Origin: Rhizopus arrhizus
Taxonomy: Eukaryota; Mucoromycota; Mucoromycetes; Mucorales; Rhizopodaceae
DNA: 64,000 nt
Assembly: GCA_024220505.1 (NCBI GenBank)
Contig: JAKZZE010000015.1
Location: 682,001 to 746,000, forward strand
Direction: 5' to 3'
The translations under genes and the position numbers were made by a program. Below the pieces are notes generated by a model. That model was not told the origin of the DNA. It did no database searches and worked only from the letters and a program-made list of their open reading frames with translations. The first letter of the stretch is position 1; each line of letters begins with the position of its first letter. Shown here in pieces: positions 22,651 through 35,084 of the stretch.

Positions 22651-24006
22651 ATGTCTAGTTATGACTGGAAAAGCAGCATACCAAGCTGGTTAAACTACTG
22701 CTTGACAGCTACAGGCCTTACTGGATTAACAGGAGTTGTCCTTTTATACATTTATCAATGCAAACTCATTTATCCTGCCTCTGTTCCAGAAGGATCCCGA
22801 GAAAATGTAAGTAAAGAGAGAGCCCTAACCCGCTTGTCTAATCTATACGAGTAGGTAGCAACTCCTTCTGATTATGGTATGGAGTATACAGATATCACTT
22901 TGAAAACTAGAGATAATATAAAGTTAAAGAGTTATATTATCCTTCAATCAGACCAACAGACCGCGAAAAAGGCTCCCACTATTCTTTACCTTCACGTAAA
23001 AGCAATTAGATCGTATTATAGTAGCGAATAATAAGCTAAAAATATATATTTTACTTAGGCTAATGCTGGTAATATGGTAAGACAGAGAATAATTTGAAAA
23101 TGATAAATAGCAGTAATAGAACATGCCACTTATTTTTTCTTTATTTTTTTTTTTTTGTTAGGGACATCGATTACCAATTGCAAAGATATTATATGAAAGA
23201 TTCAATTGCAACATAGTGATGTTATCTTATAGAGGATATGGACTTAGTGAAGGAAGTCCAGACGAAAAGGGATTGAAGATTGACGCCCAGGTATACAATC
23301 GCTGTGTAAACCATTTTTTTATTAAATATTTTTGATCAGACAATGTTGGACTATGTAAGAGAACATCCTATCTTGAAGGATACCCCACTTATAGCTTATG
23401 GTCAATCTATTGGTGGTGCTGTAGCCATTGACCTTGTTTCACGTAATGAACACTCCTTCTCTGGTTTGATGCTTGAAAACACATTTTTAAGTTTGGTAAA
23501 TACATGTAGTTTTCATTGTAAGCAAAAGATATTTATATTATCTTTGATAGCATAAAGTAATACCTAATGTGATGCCCTTTTTAAAGCACTTTACTTTTCT
23601 CTGTCATCAGCACTGGCCAAGTGAAAAAAGTATTCAGCAAATCGTGAATACGCCCATTTTATTTTTGGCAGGCGGAAAGGACGAGTTGGTACCACCCTCT
23701 CACATGATTCAATTAAAGGAATTGAGCGCTTCACCCAAGATATCATGGTCTGGTTTTCCTCGTGGAACGCATAATGATACCTTCATGCAGCCTGGTTACT
23801 TTAATGCCATTCGTGAATTTTTGGAAACATACGTCTTACAAATTGAAAAAGAGGAGAAGGAAGAAAAGAAAGTGTTGGATGAAAGTTATCTTGATGGAGA
23901 AACAACAAAAGAAAACGATAAAACATATCAATTAATAAGTGGTTTAGCAGATGAAGAAGGTATGGAACACAGCTTCCAAGTAGAAGAAGTTGAGTTAGAA
24001 GAGTAA
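22651..24006 (+). CDS. Alpha/beta hydrolase of the BEM46/ABHD13 family, 6 exons
   Basis: Membrane-anchored serine hydrolase family linked to polarity and endomembranes in fungi; substrate unknown. The N-terminus has one transmembrane segment (about residues 18-40). Joined exons give LYLHANAGNMGHRLPIA, the family signature with the oxyanion region, then MLSYRGYGLSEGSP, the nucleophile elbow YGQSIGGAVA, the acid in GGKDELVPP and the catalytic His in RGTHND. The C-terminus is an acidic Lys/Glu tail. Exon 1 is 22651-22806, exon 2 22855-22995, the third is a tiny exon GCTAATGCTGGTAATATG, and the rest follow with clear GT/AG borders. The ATG at 22651 is chosen because upstream codons in the same frame precede a T-rich leader. 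It converges on the Caprin-like gene. Confidence 0.9.
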
Positions 24007-24180
24007 AGTAAATCAAATATGGTGTTTTAATAAAAGAGTATTCAGTTCCGAAATATTCATAATGTAATACGACAATTTATATTGTATGCAATGTTCATTC
24101 ATATTTTTATTTAATGGATATAAGACGATATTTTTACAATGAGTGATAATGAAATAAGTCAATTAATACTGTGGAACACA

Positions 24181-25977
24181 TCAATTACCAGTTTTAAAGC
24201 TTTGCCAACTAGAGTTTGCTTTTTCTTCACCGCTAATGTTCTTGGTGTTCAATTCTGGACTTCTCTCTTGTTTTTTGGCTTGATCTTTCTTGGTATATCT
24301 TGAATCACGCTTGTTTCGTTTCCATTTATTACTACCTCTCTCATCTTTTGGCCATCCCTTGTCATTCACATCTTGCTTCAGAGTACCTACATCTTCATTT
24401 TTATCAGGCATATCCTCCGCCCATGTCTTGTTTGCTTCTAAAATGGGCTGCTGATCAGAGGCTTCTTCCCATTTACCCTTTTTCCATGCATCATCTTGAC
24501 TAGTGGCACTTGGTTCTTTCTCATCCCATGCGTCTGTTTTTACGTCTTCATTGGCACTTTTGTTCACTATGTCTTCCTTCACAGTACCATTGGACTTATC
24601 TTCTTTTACTACATCTCCATTTGCTGGTGTTTTTTCTACTGAACTTTCTTTAATTGAATCCTCTTTCAAGGGGGCTTCTTTTGGTGTATCTTGTACTGTA
24701 TCTTCATTTGATTTGTCAGATTTTACCAGTTGCTCTTCATTGTCTTTGTCTGATTGTATATTTTTTGAACCCAATACATCAGGGGAGTCACTAGTGGGAT
24801 TTACCGGTTTTGTATCTGCATCTGCAAACACATCATTATCGTCAAAGTTGAACACATGCTTCTTGCTTGAGTTTGAGGATGATTTCTTAAACATACCACC
24901 AGATGATTGTTGTAATTTTGTAGTGATTGGTTTTTTTCTGCCGAATTTAGGTGCTTTGTTCTCTTTTACTTCTGATTCTGATTCAATGGAGGTGGTCAAA
25001 GACGTCTGTTCTTGAGTAGATGTAGTCACCACGGGTGCTGTTGTATCAGGAGTAGTTGTATCAGTGTTATTTGTGTCAGGCATGTTTGTGTCAGGACCAG
25101 CTGTGTCAGAAACAGTTTCGTCAGGAATAGGCTGTGATTCTTCTGGCACATTTTCTTGATTGATTAAAGGCGCAGCCTCGGTCTTTGTCGTAAATGGTAC
25201 AGGACCCATGAAGCCACCAGGTGTCATTGAAGGTATAGAAAATGGATATAGACATGAATTATCAATCATACTTGTATAAGGCATCATGATCCATACTTGA
25301 GGTGGTGTAGCAGACATATCTTGAGGTTTAACCTCATAGTTACCATGTTGAAGCAAGGTCTGTTTGATCAAATCCTGAATAATTTTTGCAATATATTTAT
25401 AAGTTGTTTTGAAACCAGGTCCAACAGGTAGATCTGCACCTTTTCTCAACAATTCAATGATCTCATATATTTCTTTTCTGCGTGCAGACTTGATTTCTTT
25501 GTCAGCTATTTTATCTGTGTACAGGGAGGAAGTGACCAATTTATCACAAATGTATCTAACAGCCAAAGGTTCTAATGCTGGATACTTGTGCGAAATCACA
25601 CTAAAATAACCTTGCTGAGCTAATCGAACCAAGTAAAAGAGATGAAGGACAGAAAAGAAGGATTCTTCAGTAAAATACATGCCAGCTTTGAAAGTATGGA
25701 CACTTTCTTTCATACTTTCAAGTTTTTTGATCATCCTGTCATTGATATCTTTCTCTTCAATTATCTTTAATTCTCTCTCATCAGGAATGTATCCTTCTTC
25801 TTTTTTAGCTAAAATACTGTATGCTTCACGCTATTATTATAATATTAATATTGTTGTCAATGTAAAAGGGTTAAATATACTAACAACTTTTGCTTTAAGT
25901 GCTGTGATTTCTGAATCAAGAAATTTCGAGGTAAATTTTCTCTTTTTTCGAAGGAGACCTGATGGTTCAGCGTTCAT
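24181..25977 (-). CDS. Caprin-like RNA-granule protein (tentative), 2 exons
   Basis: About 565 residues. Exon 1 (25977 to about 25888) encodes MNAEPSGLLRKKRKFTSKFL and joins exon 2 (about 25833-24181). The N-terminal 220 residues are helical. YFTEESFFSVLHLFYLV and the block IYEIIELLRKGADLP, GPGFKTTYKYIAKIIQDLI match in order the Caprin homology region (EEELxLLDEFYKLV ... LLEGKEKPVxGTTYKxLKEIVERV, family knowledge). After residue 240 the protein is low-complexity, with PDT repeats, acidic Ser/Lys stretches and a Trp-spaced basic tail (WDEKEP, WKKGKWEE, KWKRNKRDSRY) suited to RNA or protein contacts. Caprins act in stress granules and mRNA transport. Alternatively an unrelated helical scaffold; the match is motif-level only. 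Confidence 0.55.
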
Positions 25978-27384
25978 TGTTGTAAGTAAAGAAGCTTTTT
26001 AGTTTTTGTAAAAGCTAAAAGGGTTTTTTTTAGTTTTCAGAAAAAAAGAACATCGAAGAGAATGAAAATAAAAGTCACGGTTGTTACAATTGGCCAGTAT
26101 TCATTCAGCGTGTGTACAACATTCTTGTTTCATGATATGTTACACGCAACTTGGACTTTTGAAGTTTCAAAGTATAGAGTAAGAACACAAACGATGAATA
26201 AATATAATTCATATTGGGCCGTGTATCGTGTCTTTCTTGGAAATAAAGAGCTCTTAGTACTTCTTTCTCTGATTCTTTAAATTTTGAGAAGAAAAAAAAA
26301 AATAAGTAAATATACTTTTTTGTAAATCCAAAAATAAAGTTTATGATGAAATCCACTTGAAACTACATAATTAAATGTTTCTAAAGTTACAGATTTCAAT
26401 CAAAAAAAGACCCTGCTTTTCAAGAAGGGCCCTGATGTAAATGACTTTCTAAAGAGCTTTTATAAAAACATACAATTTTTAATCATAATGTTGATGTATA
26501 GTCTAACTTGTTAAAAAGCAAGTAAAATAAAGAGGTAGAAACAATCAGAGTCTAAATAAAAAGCAACAGCGAGGCTCAAACTTACTAGGGAATGGCTTTG
26601 CTGAATATTTTAATTTATTTTTTAATAATCTCAAAGGCTTTTTAATTCTTAAAAATACTGGTTTAGAAGTCTCCTGTTTCCTTGATGTATGAGGTTCTTT
26701 TTGTCTACCTTTAAGCACATTGCACTGGTACTTTTTTTCTTTCAAAAAGGGAAACCCAGTACAGTTTATATGCTGGTTTTATGGTTAGATTAAAACCTTA
26801 TGCTGTGATGTTCAAGTAATGGATAGCAAAAGCGCAATTCATGCTATAAATGCCGAGTTTTTGCCAACGCCGCGATTTGAATAAGCGACAGTTTCTTGAA
26901 TTATCAAAATACAGAATGCTTATAAAGAATTTTAATAATATGGATTTTTCTGCTATGAATAAAATGATTTTCTCACAGAGTCATTCCATTGAACATTGTA
27001 ATAGGCACAATAAAAAATGGCAAAGTAGTAAATAATAAAGGAGCTGTGTTTAAAAATATATATTTTATGCAGTCAAATAGAAATCCTCTTGACATAGTGA
27101 TATCTCTATCGATACAACCACAACTAATATTCTTTAATTTCACAACTACATCGTATTGATTACAAATTGGGATATCTTTAATTATAAATCAATCAAAACT
27201 TGAAACGTCAGTTCCTGTAGATTTCCTTGCAATAAAGTGAAGAATGTATATTTTTAGCTTTTGATCTAGCCAAGCACAAGTATGTTCTTTGAATTTGCTT
27301 TCATGTGAATAGGAAATGATGAATCAAAGATGCAAAAAAGCTTGTGTATGAAATTCGCAAAATTATAAATATTTTCAATCAAAA
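25978..27384. other. Spacer between the Caprin-like gene and LINE 2
   Basis: AT-rich. Several 60-85 codon frames exist on both strands but none has coding character or family motifs. The first 100 bp presumably hold the promoter of the Caprin-like gene. Confidence 0.35.
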
Positions 27385-27456
27385 TTTTTTTTTTTTGTAA
27401 ATTTAATTATTCTGTTTGTTTCTTTTACAGTATTCCTACCAGAAAGACTCACACTA

Positions 27457-29640
27457 TTACTTGGATAACCAATTCAACAGCTTGACACCAGGATCAACAG
27501 GAGGAGGAGGGCATTCATCATGAAAATAATAATCCAGTTCATGGAGAATTGCACATAGGATAGGCCATAGAGTAAACCAGCTATGAGAAGCAGTAGAACG
27601 AGGTTTATGCAATGGTAGTAAATTAAGAAGGAAAGAGATTGGATCTTCAATTGAGCGAGTCAAGTACAGACGATGATGAACATGTAGACAGTGAAAAGTA
27701 TGTCGACGACTCCAGTTATGATAAGGATGGAAGATGCATTCTTTAGGTTTACCACCAGGTAGCCAACCAAGACGCCAGCGAAGAACACGACTACGTTCAG
27801 AATAAGTCATCGGTAACCAAAGGATAGGATCCACTTGGATAGTAGGGCGAGTAGAGGATAACAGGATGGAATCAAAGTTATTATATAGATGTTGAAATTG
27901 ATCAGCTAAGAATTTGGTGCGAAGAGAGAGAAATTTCTTTTTATCTAAAGTATCAAGGATTGGTCCACAGAGAGATTTCCACATTGGAGTATTAGCCAGT
28001 TTGTACCAGTGAGAGCGGCTAGTTGAAGATTGAATATATGGCAGCAGATGAGCAAGAAGAGTATCATCAGGTAAATGAGTACTACGAAAAAGATACTGGT
28101 CTTGAAGGACTACAACACGAGTTCGCATCGATGGGAGATTGACCAGATGAAGCATGACTTGAACTGAAGACCTAGAATTACCACCGAAGATACGTCTAAT
28201 ACATTGATTTTGGAAAGTATCAGGTTGATGGATAAATTTAGTTGTGAGAGGACTAATCGCAAGACCATAATCTAATTGAGCACGGACCATTTGGCTGTAA
28301 AAACGACATGCTAATAAAGGTGGAAAACCTTTAGAATTGAGACCAATAGCAGCAAGTTGGTTCATTGTGAGAGATGCCTTATTGATATTGTGTTGGATCA
28401 TAGCAGGATAGTCCATTAGTCCACCAGGTTTGATAGGTATACCCAAGTACGAGAAAGAGGATTCTTTGGGGATAGTAGTACCATATAATTGATAAGTTTT
28501 AACATCACTAGTAGGAGCAACTATGACACATTTTATCGGGTTCCATCGATAACCTAAGGAGTAACTATGAGCTTCACATTTGTGCAGTAAAGAAGTGAGG
28601 TTCTCAGGATTGGCAATAAGGACAACGTCGTCTGCACAGAGTAGATAATTGATAGATGGAGTCAGGTCGGACACAATGTCACCAGAAAATGAGTTATCAA
28701 ACAGAAGTGGTTGCCTTAAGATAGACGGAAGTCGATTAATGTATATAGAGTACAAGAAAGGTGAAAGGATGGAACCTTGAAGTACACCAGTAACTGGAGA
28801 GAAGCGATAAGATACACGATTATCAAGTAGAATTTCTATTTGGACATGGTCAAAGAGGTTTTTGAGAATACCTAGTAAAGCAGGACAAAGATGGGATTGT
28901 ACTTCACGCCAAACGTAGGAACGATAAACCGTATCATAAGCTGATTTGATATCCAAGAAGGCCAGTGTAGGGAAGGAGTTATGGTTACGCCTAAGAATAG
29001 AGCAAATTTCTATGAGACATTAGATTTGATCTAAAGAGCTGCGAGATTCACGGAATCCACCCTGTGCAATATCGAGAGCAGGGCTTTGTTCTAGGAGACT
29101 TGGATATAAACACTTTTCAAACAATTTGCGGAAAGTGGATGTCAAGCTAATCGGTCTGAAGTTTCCCGGGTCAGTTTTAGAGCCTTTCCTGTGTATTGGT
29201 ACCACCTGTGCAACTTGCCATGAGAGAGGAATGTAGGACCATTGCCAGCAGACACGAAAGAGATGTAGAAGCTGTGGGACCAACGTAGGAAGTAGAGGCA
29301 ATAACATTTCCGTCTGTATGTGATCAACACCAGGAGCTTTTTTACGAGGTAGTTGTTTTAGAGTCTCATGAATTTGATCAGAGGAGAAGGGACATAGATC
29401 TAAACCAAAAGAAGGGCTGCTAGTTAAAGTAGGAGATGAATCCAGATCAGGTGTTGAGGTGAGAAGTTGTCCGGCAAAAATACCTTTGAGATGATCGGCC
29501 ATAACGTCAGCTGGAGCACGATTGATGCCTGGTTCAGGTGAGAAGGAAGGCTTAATCGTCCTGTTTCTACGAATCCTACTAAAGCGGGCAATTGCTTTTG
29601 TGTATTCACCAGTCGCCATTTTGCTACAAAATTGTTCCAC
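27457..29640 (-). pseudogene. LINE 2 reverse transcriptase and C-terminal region, one in-frame TAA
   Basis: A continuous frame except for TAA at 29020-29022. It shows GEYTKAIARFSRIRRNRTIK, KKAPGVDHIQTEMLL, FRPISLTSTFRKLFEKCLY, GGFRESRSSLDQ, then after the stop LDIKSAYDTVYR, GVLQGSILSPFLYSIYIN, the catalytic LLCADDVVLIA and FSYLGIPIKPGG. The C-terminal half carries LPMTYSERSRVLRWRLGWLPGG and a His/Cys-rich segment (HTFHCLHVHHRL). The same C-terminal region recurs in the truncated copy at 34.1-35.1 kb. The single stop inside an otherwise conserved frame suggests recent inactivation. Confidence 0.88.
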
Positions 29641-29803
29641 GTCTCCCTACGCCGTTGCTGGATCAAACGTTGTAATAATGCACCTATTTCTTGGTGTTTT
29701 AGCCAATATTTAAGACAGTTCAATCCATTCGCCTTTCTTCACTTTTTAAAATAAAATTGTTTACGCTTGAAAGCTGAGGTCATTTCAGTAGTCCAGAATT
29801 GTT

Positions 29804-30784
29804 TTAAAACACGTCAGCATCAGTGTTCTTTTTCCCGCATATTTCATCAAGTGAGTCGTAGATCGTTTGGCATAGTGCAGATGAGTATTGTTCAATATAA
29901 GTACTAGCAGCATCCATATCCATCAACATAGTTTCATCCGATTGAGCCACAAGACTAGTAGTGCCATTTTTGAAAGCAGACTCATACTTGCCGCTGCAAT
30001 CCAATTTTTTGAGTTTCTTCAGATTCCAATGTGGTCTATGGATCTCAGTAGATAGATTGTGAGATGTATATGCTGAAGGTAGATTAAAAGATAAAGTCAT
30101 GAATGTGTGGTTAGAGTTCAAAGAAAGTTCATCTTCAATAACGAAGTCCGGGTTATCCAGTTCAGTATTACTAAGAAAGTAGTCGATAATACTCGTGCCG
30201 TGATAAGTATAACTTGTTGGTTGTCCAAAGGCCAAATACTGATTCCATACTATCAAATTATGAGCTTCCATCCAATTGCGAAAGATTCGTCCGCTGGTGT
30301 TCCACCTGTTGTCACCAACTAGTTCACCAATACGTGAGTTGAAGTCACCACATATAATAGTCTTGTTTGTTGTAGGATAGTCCAGAGGTAATAGTGAGAG
30401 AATTTCCGATACTTGAGCTGATTCTAAAGAAGGAGGAAGATATAAGCAGTGAATTAGAAATTTAGAATTTATAATAATTGATAGAGTAAACTTAGCCAAT
30501 AGAGGATTGACATGGTTGATGTGATGAATCGGGAGCTTGAAATCCGGATTAACCAGAAGAGCTAGACCAAGTTGACCATGATATAGATTATAAGAGTTGA
30601 CAGGAACACCATAAGTATGAAATTGTTTCCAAGATGGAAGTGAATATTTGTTTGGAGACAGTAACCAAGTTTCAGTAATAAATAGTAAAGATGAGTTTTG
30701 AGCAATATTTATCAATGGATAAATAGATTGTTTAGGAAGACCAGTAGCATTAAAAAGTGATATTCTCAATGGGACACCACTCAT
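29804..30784 (-). pseudogene. LINE 2 endonuclease domain
   Basis: 326 open codons with AP-endonuclease motifs: FNATGLPKQS (start of fold), LLFITETWL (catalytic Glu), TIICGDFNSRIGE, SIIDYFLSN and LNSNHTFMTL. It should continue into the reverse transcriptase, but a frame change near 29815 and further breaks at about 29746 and 29650 separate them. The start ATG follows directly on what may be the truncation point. Confidence 0.85.
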
Positions 30785-30840
30785 TGAGAACTCGTAGCAA
30801 GGGGTCGTCCTTCTCCATGCTACATAAATTTAAATTTGAC

Positions 30841-32646
30841 TTTTGTTTTTTAAAAAAAAACAAGTTAAAAAAAAGCTTTACATCAACAATTCAGGAAATA
30901 ATTCAATGTAACGAAAAAGTAAAATGAGCACGTCTTTCCTAATTGGGTGTAATAGTAAAGAAAAGCATCTTATAGGTTTCTTTGTCCGTCTATTTCTTTT
31001 TTTAAGAAATTTTCATTGTTCACACTTTTAAAAATACAAAATAAAATGAACAAAAGATACATAAGTTACTGAACCATTGTCTTAAAGACAATGTCCAAAT
31101 TCCATAAAAGCATTGGCACAAACAGACTTTGGCAACTCGATAAAGATTAATTACAAATCTTAATTGTGATTATTCACTCTAAGCTTGTGTATAGCAGAAA
31201 TGCAAAAAGAGTTAGACTAAAGACAAGTTATATTAAGTATTATCGTTAGTTAATGCTTAGATGGTAAGAAATATAGACTGATATTCATTTCTGACAAAGA
31301 CCATATTTGTCAAATCACTTCAATAGAGAATATGTTAATAGAAGCTATATTTATATTCTTAAGCTTTCATTTCATTGGTTATGTATATTTACTCACTTGG
31401 AATCCTTTTTTTTTTCTGTCTTTTTTGTCTCTTTTACTCTCATGCCTATAAATATGGAATAAATCAACTTTTTACTTGTTTATAAATAAAGTCCAAAATA
31501 AAGATGAGAATAAAATGAACAAGTTGTTCACATCCTGTATTGTTTAATCCTTTTTTCACACAAATACTAAAACGAACCGTCAAACATAAACAAAATATGA
31601 TGCGCCAATTATTTTATTGTTACTAAAATACCTTTTAATTAATTCCGCAAATATTAACTCAGTAAAATTTCCCATCACTACATACACAGCTAATTTTGTG
31701 CCTGAAAGCTATATGATAAAGACTAGATGATCTATAATTGCAGTACTTATTTGATTGTAAAATATAAAGGGCAAATAAATGGAATGTGAACTTGATTTTT
31801 ATCATAAAGACTGTAGCTGAATTTCTTTTCTTGCATGAAAAAAAAAACTTATTTGTGTTACATGGTTCATTATCTCTTCATATCTAACCTTTATTCAAAA
31901 TGAATTAATTTGTAGAGTATCGATATTACTTTCAAGGAAAAACGTTATAGGATTTTTTAAAAATGTTCATTTCTTTTTATATAAATTTTTCTTTTAGTAA
32001 ACAAACTTTTTTTTTTCAAGACCATACCCTCTCTTGTTTACTTTCCTGTTATGCAATAAATTTTTTTTATTGAAATAACGCTAATTTTTATTATTACTTG
32101 ATTAAAGCTTCTTTGATATAAAAAAAAGAAAATGTAATTTATTCAATAAAGTGAGATAAAAATTGAAGACAAAATGGTTCATGCTTTGCTTATTATTTGA
32201 ATCATAGGATTTAGTTAAAATGTACTCCTTTAATCATTTTTTGAGTTTAAAAAGGTACCGGAAATCCTGAAATGGTAATTCTTTGCGATTTGTTTAAACG
32301 CCTTTCAGATATTTTTGGAGTAAAATGAAAGAGATATAAAAAAGAGGTCAACGTAAGAAAGAAAAAGAACAAAGAATAAATGTCTATAAAGATTGAAAGA
32401 AGCTTGAAAAATTTATTTTATTGAAATCTATGCTTCTTTATTAAAAAAAGTGATGTCAATATGCTAGCTTGTAGTTATGCAGTAAACATGGTTGAAACCT
32501 GTTTACAATCTTTTATTTCTTGGCTAAGCATCACAACAAAACGATGCATCCGGTTTTATCCATTCATAATATTGGAATGACATATGATTCTTTCATTTTT
32601 CAATGCTGAGAATGAAGAAATTCCATAGTCACAAGCTTCGAAAAAA
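30841..32646. other. AT-rich gene desert, first part
   Basis: 1.8 kb with no ORF above background on either strand and no recognised RNA gene. It contains many short T and A runs. Confidence 0.35.
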
Positions 32647-32842
32647 GGTATAAATACGCGTCCTATTTTCACTTTTTTTTTTTCCTTATCCCTCAAGTTT
32701 TCATGTTTACATGTTTCTTGCGAAAAAAACACAAGTTTTCTTGATTTCTTGCGAAAAAAATCATATCAAGTTTTCTTGGTTTCTTGCGAAAAAAACCATT
32801 CAAGTTTTACCTTGGCTTCTTGCGAAAAAAGTCAAGGCTTAG
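32647..32842 (+). promoter_or_regulatory. TATA-type promoter followed by a repeat-containing short ORF
   Basis: A good TATA box (GGTATAAATACGCG, from 32647) is followed about 30 bp later by a T-rich initiator-like tract, then by four copies of TTCTTGCGAAAAAA at 32715, 32746, 32781 and 32817. ATG at 32711 opens a 43-codon frame to TAG at 32840-32842; copies 1, 3 and 4 are in the same phase and read FLAKK, FLAKK and LLAKK, while copy 2 is shifted and reads SCEKN. It could be a real short transcript with a tiny peptide, a noncoding RNA, or tandem repeat noise. Position relative to the TATA box is the only support. Confidence 0.35.
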
Positions 32843-33889
32843 TTTTTTATATTATTAAATGAAAATGAAAAATGAAATTAAATACTCGTATTTAATAAAG
32901 GTTATCACTGATGTTTTGTTGTTTGTCGTAATAAAAAGGGGAAGCTTGATTTGTCCAACTGAAAGCTGTCTTTGATTGAGCTACTGAGATTAAATATATT
33001 ACATTATAATTTTTTTTGTATGAAACGTGTTCAAGTGTTGAGGTTTGTTTATATCAACGTATATACACTCCAATAATATTTAAAAGAACCTTTTTTTTTT
33101 TTGTTAATGCACAACAACCAAATTTTTCAACTACATTAGCATTCAATGCAAGGAAACTAATTAGAAAATGTACCTCTTTTTAATCCTGTGTCTAATCGTC
33201 ATGTTTTGACATGTCAATAAGATACAGTCTTCGTTCTGGACTAAATCTTTACAAATGAGTTTGAATAAGAATAGATCCTGATAATTATCACTGCCCTAAA
33301 CAGCCAAGTTTCACTTTCATCTCAACAGTTGATTATTAACATCAGTTTATAACATTCTTCTTATGTCAAATCATATCGGTCGTAACTATTTTTTGTCATC
33401 TAATCTTAGGTCTTGCTCAACTAATATAAATAGCCTTGAAATCTTTCTTTAATAAAAGTATTCGACTTTAGAGCTATTGTTCGGTCTCGTTAATTCTTTA
33501 TCGTATTTTGAATACTTAAAACACTTCACTAATGACAACTTGTTTACTGCACGGAATCGAAACAAATGGGTTATTTTCCAAAAACCAAATTGACGTTAGA
33601 AGGTCGATTTATTTAGATATTGAATATTGTGTAGCCCTCTTTAATATCTCGAGTAATTCATTAAGTAGTTCAAGCATTCTTTCTTTAGCAGGCCTTTGTC
33701 CAAATTACAAAAGAAACATTCTTCATCTACCCTTTTGATTAAAGTACGTATTTATCCTCAGATAGAGTAGCCCATTTTACCTGCTGTAGATAATGATCGT
33801 CTATTTATGGAGTGAGTAAAGAAGCGTGGCAACGTAAAACCAGATAAACTGAGGTAAGAGCCAATTGGGACTAGACCAGTACGATTAAA
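32843..33889. other. AT-rich gene desert, second part
   Basis: No recognised gene. A 68-codon frame at 33532-33738 (+) begins with ATG but has no family features or upstream signal. Confidence 0.3.
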
Positions 33890-35057
33890 GAATATTTTAT
33901 TTGTAAAAAAATTTTAAAAAACAAAATGAGCACATAATATTTGACATATTGCATTGCCCGGGCCAGTTCAAAGAAGTGTTAGAGAAACTAAAAACCTTTT
34001 TGATAGCCAAAAAGGTAAAAAAAGGATAAAGAAGGGAAGATGATAGGAATGTGCAATCAATACATTTAAGAGCTAGAGAATAACCAAGCTAATAATTTTT
34101 GACCAAGAGGGGGAACATCAGGAGAGATTTGATCGTGATGCAAATAATCTAGTTCATGTAAAATTTGACAGATAATTGGCCAACGAATAGACCATGCAAT
34201 ATGCTTTGAGCGGTTTTTGTCTGTTGGTTTCTTTTTGGAAGTGGGCAGCTTGTTTAAGAGAAATGACAGAGGGTCAGGGATAGATCGTGGCATTTGCAGA
34301 CGTCGATGCATATGAAGGCATTCAATGGCATGAGTCCTTGTTAGTAGATCAAATGGGTGATAGATACACGGCTTGGGGTGGCCACCAGGCAGCCAACCGA
34401 GACGCCAACGAAGTAAGCGACTACGTTCGACGGGAGTCATTGGGAGCCATAGTATAGGATCAACCTTTAGGTCAACACGACAGGCAGATAAAAGGGCAGA
34501 GTTAGTGTTATCACAACGTTGCTCTAAGGAGCTTTGGAGATACTCTTGACGAATAGCTCGGAAACGGCGTTTGTCGATCTGTTCTACATCTTGTACGGTA
34601 CAAAGTTGCCATAGAGGAGAGGTTGTAAGCTTATACCACTGTGAGCCACTTGTAGAAGTTCGAATGTATGGTAATAGTTGGAACAGAAGAGTATCATCGG
34701 GAACATCCAAGGAACGGAGGAGAAATTTCGTCTGTAAAATGTGAGTACGGTCTTTCATCGTAAGTTGATTTATTAGATATAGCATCACTTTGACGGAGGA
34801 GTGAGGACTATAACTAAAGATTCTACGTAAACACTGGTTTTAACAAGATTCGAGTTGTTGAAATTCCCTGTATTTTACGGCACTAATGGTTAGGCCATAT
34901 TCAAGTTGAGGGCGAACTATTTGACAATAAAAACGAGCCGACAAGAAACGATCAAATCCGGTAGAGTTAACACCAACTGCGGTCATTTGGTTCATAGTCG
35001 AATGAGATATATATAGTAGTTCGCGTTTAAAAATCAAGAAACCTTTTTCACCAATCA
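33890..35057 (-). mobile_element. 5'-truncated LINE copy (same family as LINE 2)
   Basis: The minus strand encodes the C-terminal third of the LINE 2 type ORF2 in two frames: 35058-34840 (MNQMTAVGVNSTGFDRFLSA, RPQLEYGLTIS) and 34788-34066 (KDRTHILQTKFLLRSLDVPD, LPMTPVERSRLLRWRLGW, LPGGHPKPCIYHP, LHMHRRL). A break lies at about 34840-34800. The copy is collinear with LINE 2 but clearly diverged. The 3' UTR extends to an AATAAAATATT-type end near 33890-33905. The 5' break at about 35010-35057 abuts the EF-Tu fragment. Confidence 0.85.
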
Positions 35058-35084
35058 AAAAGTTGTAAACCTATTTAAGATTTT

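Larger units (their letters stand above)
27385..30840 (-). mobile_element. Inactivated LINE (non-LTR retrotransposon 2), ORF2 only
   Basis: Element on the minus strand whose 3' end carries an A12 tail (T run at 27385-27396). Only an ORF2-type coding region is present, split by at least two frameshifts and two in-frame stops (TGA near 29746, TAA at 29020-29022). No ORF1 was found upstream, so it is probably 5' truncated near 30840. Its reverse transcriptase differs from the 1.6-7.1 kb LINE (CADD rather than YADD box, different tail), so it is a separate family. No clear target duplication was found. Confidence 0.85.

Noticed and set aside
24503..25015. 170-codon plus-strand frame rich in Ser/Phe
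   Set aside because: Complement of the low-complexity part of the Caprin-like gene.
26545..26745. 66-codon basic frame, considered as a ribosomal-protein-like gene or RNA locus
   Set aside because: No recognisable family text and no tRNA or snoRNA boxes found.
27360..30860. Target-site duplication of LINE 2
   Set aside because: Only short AT-rich similarities between the flanks; cannot be told from chance.
33532..33738. 68-codon frame with ATG in the desert
   Set aside because: No motif, no promoter or splice context, within chance expectation for AT-rich DNA.
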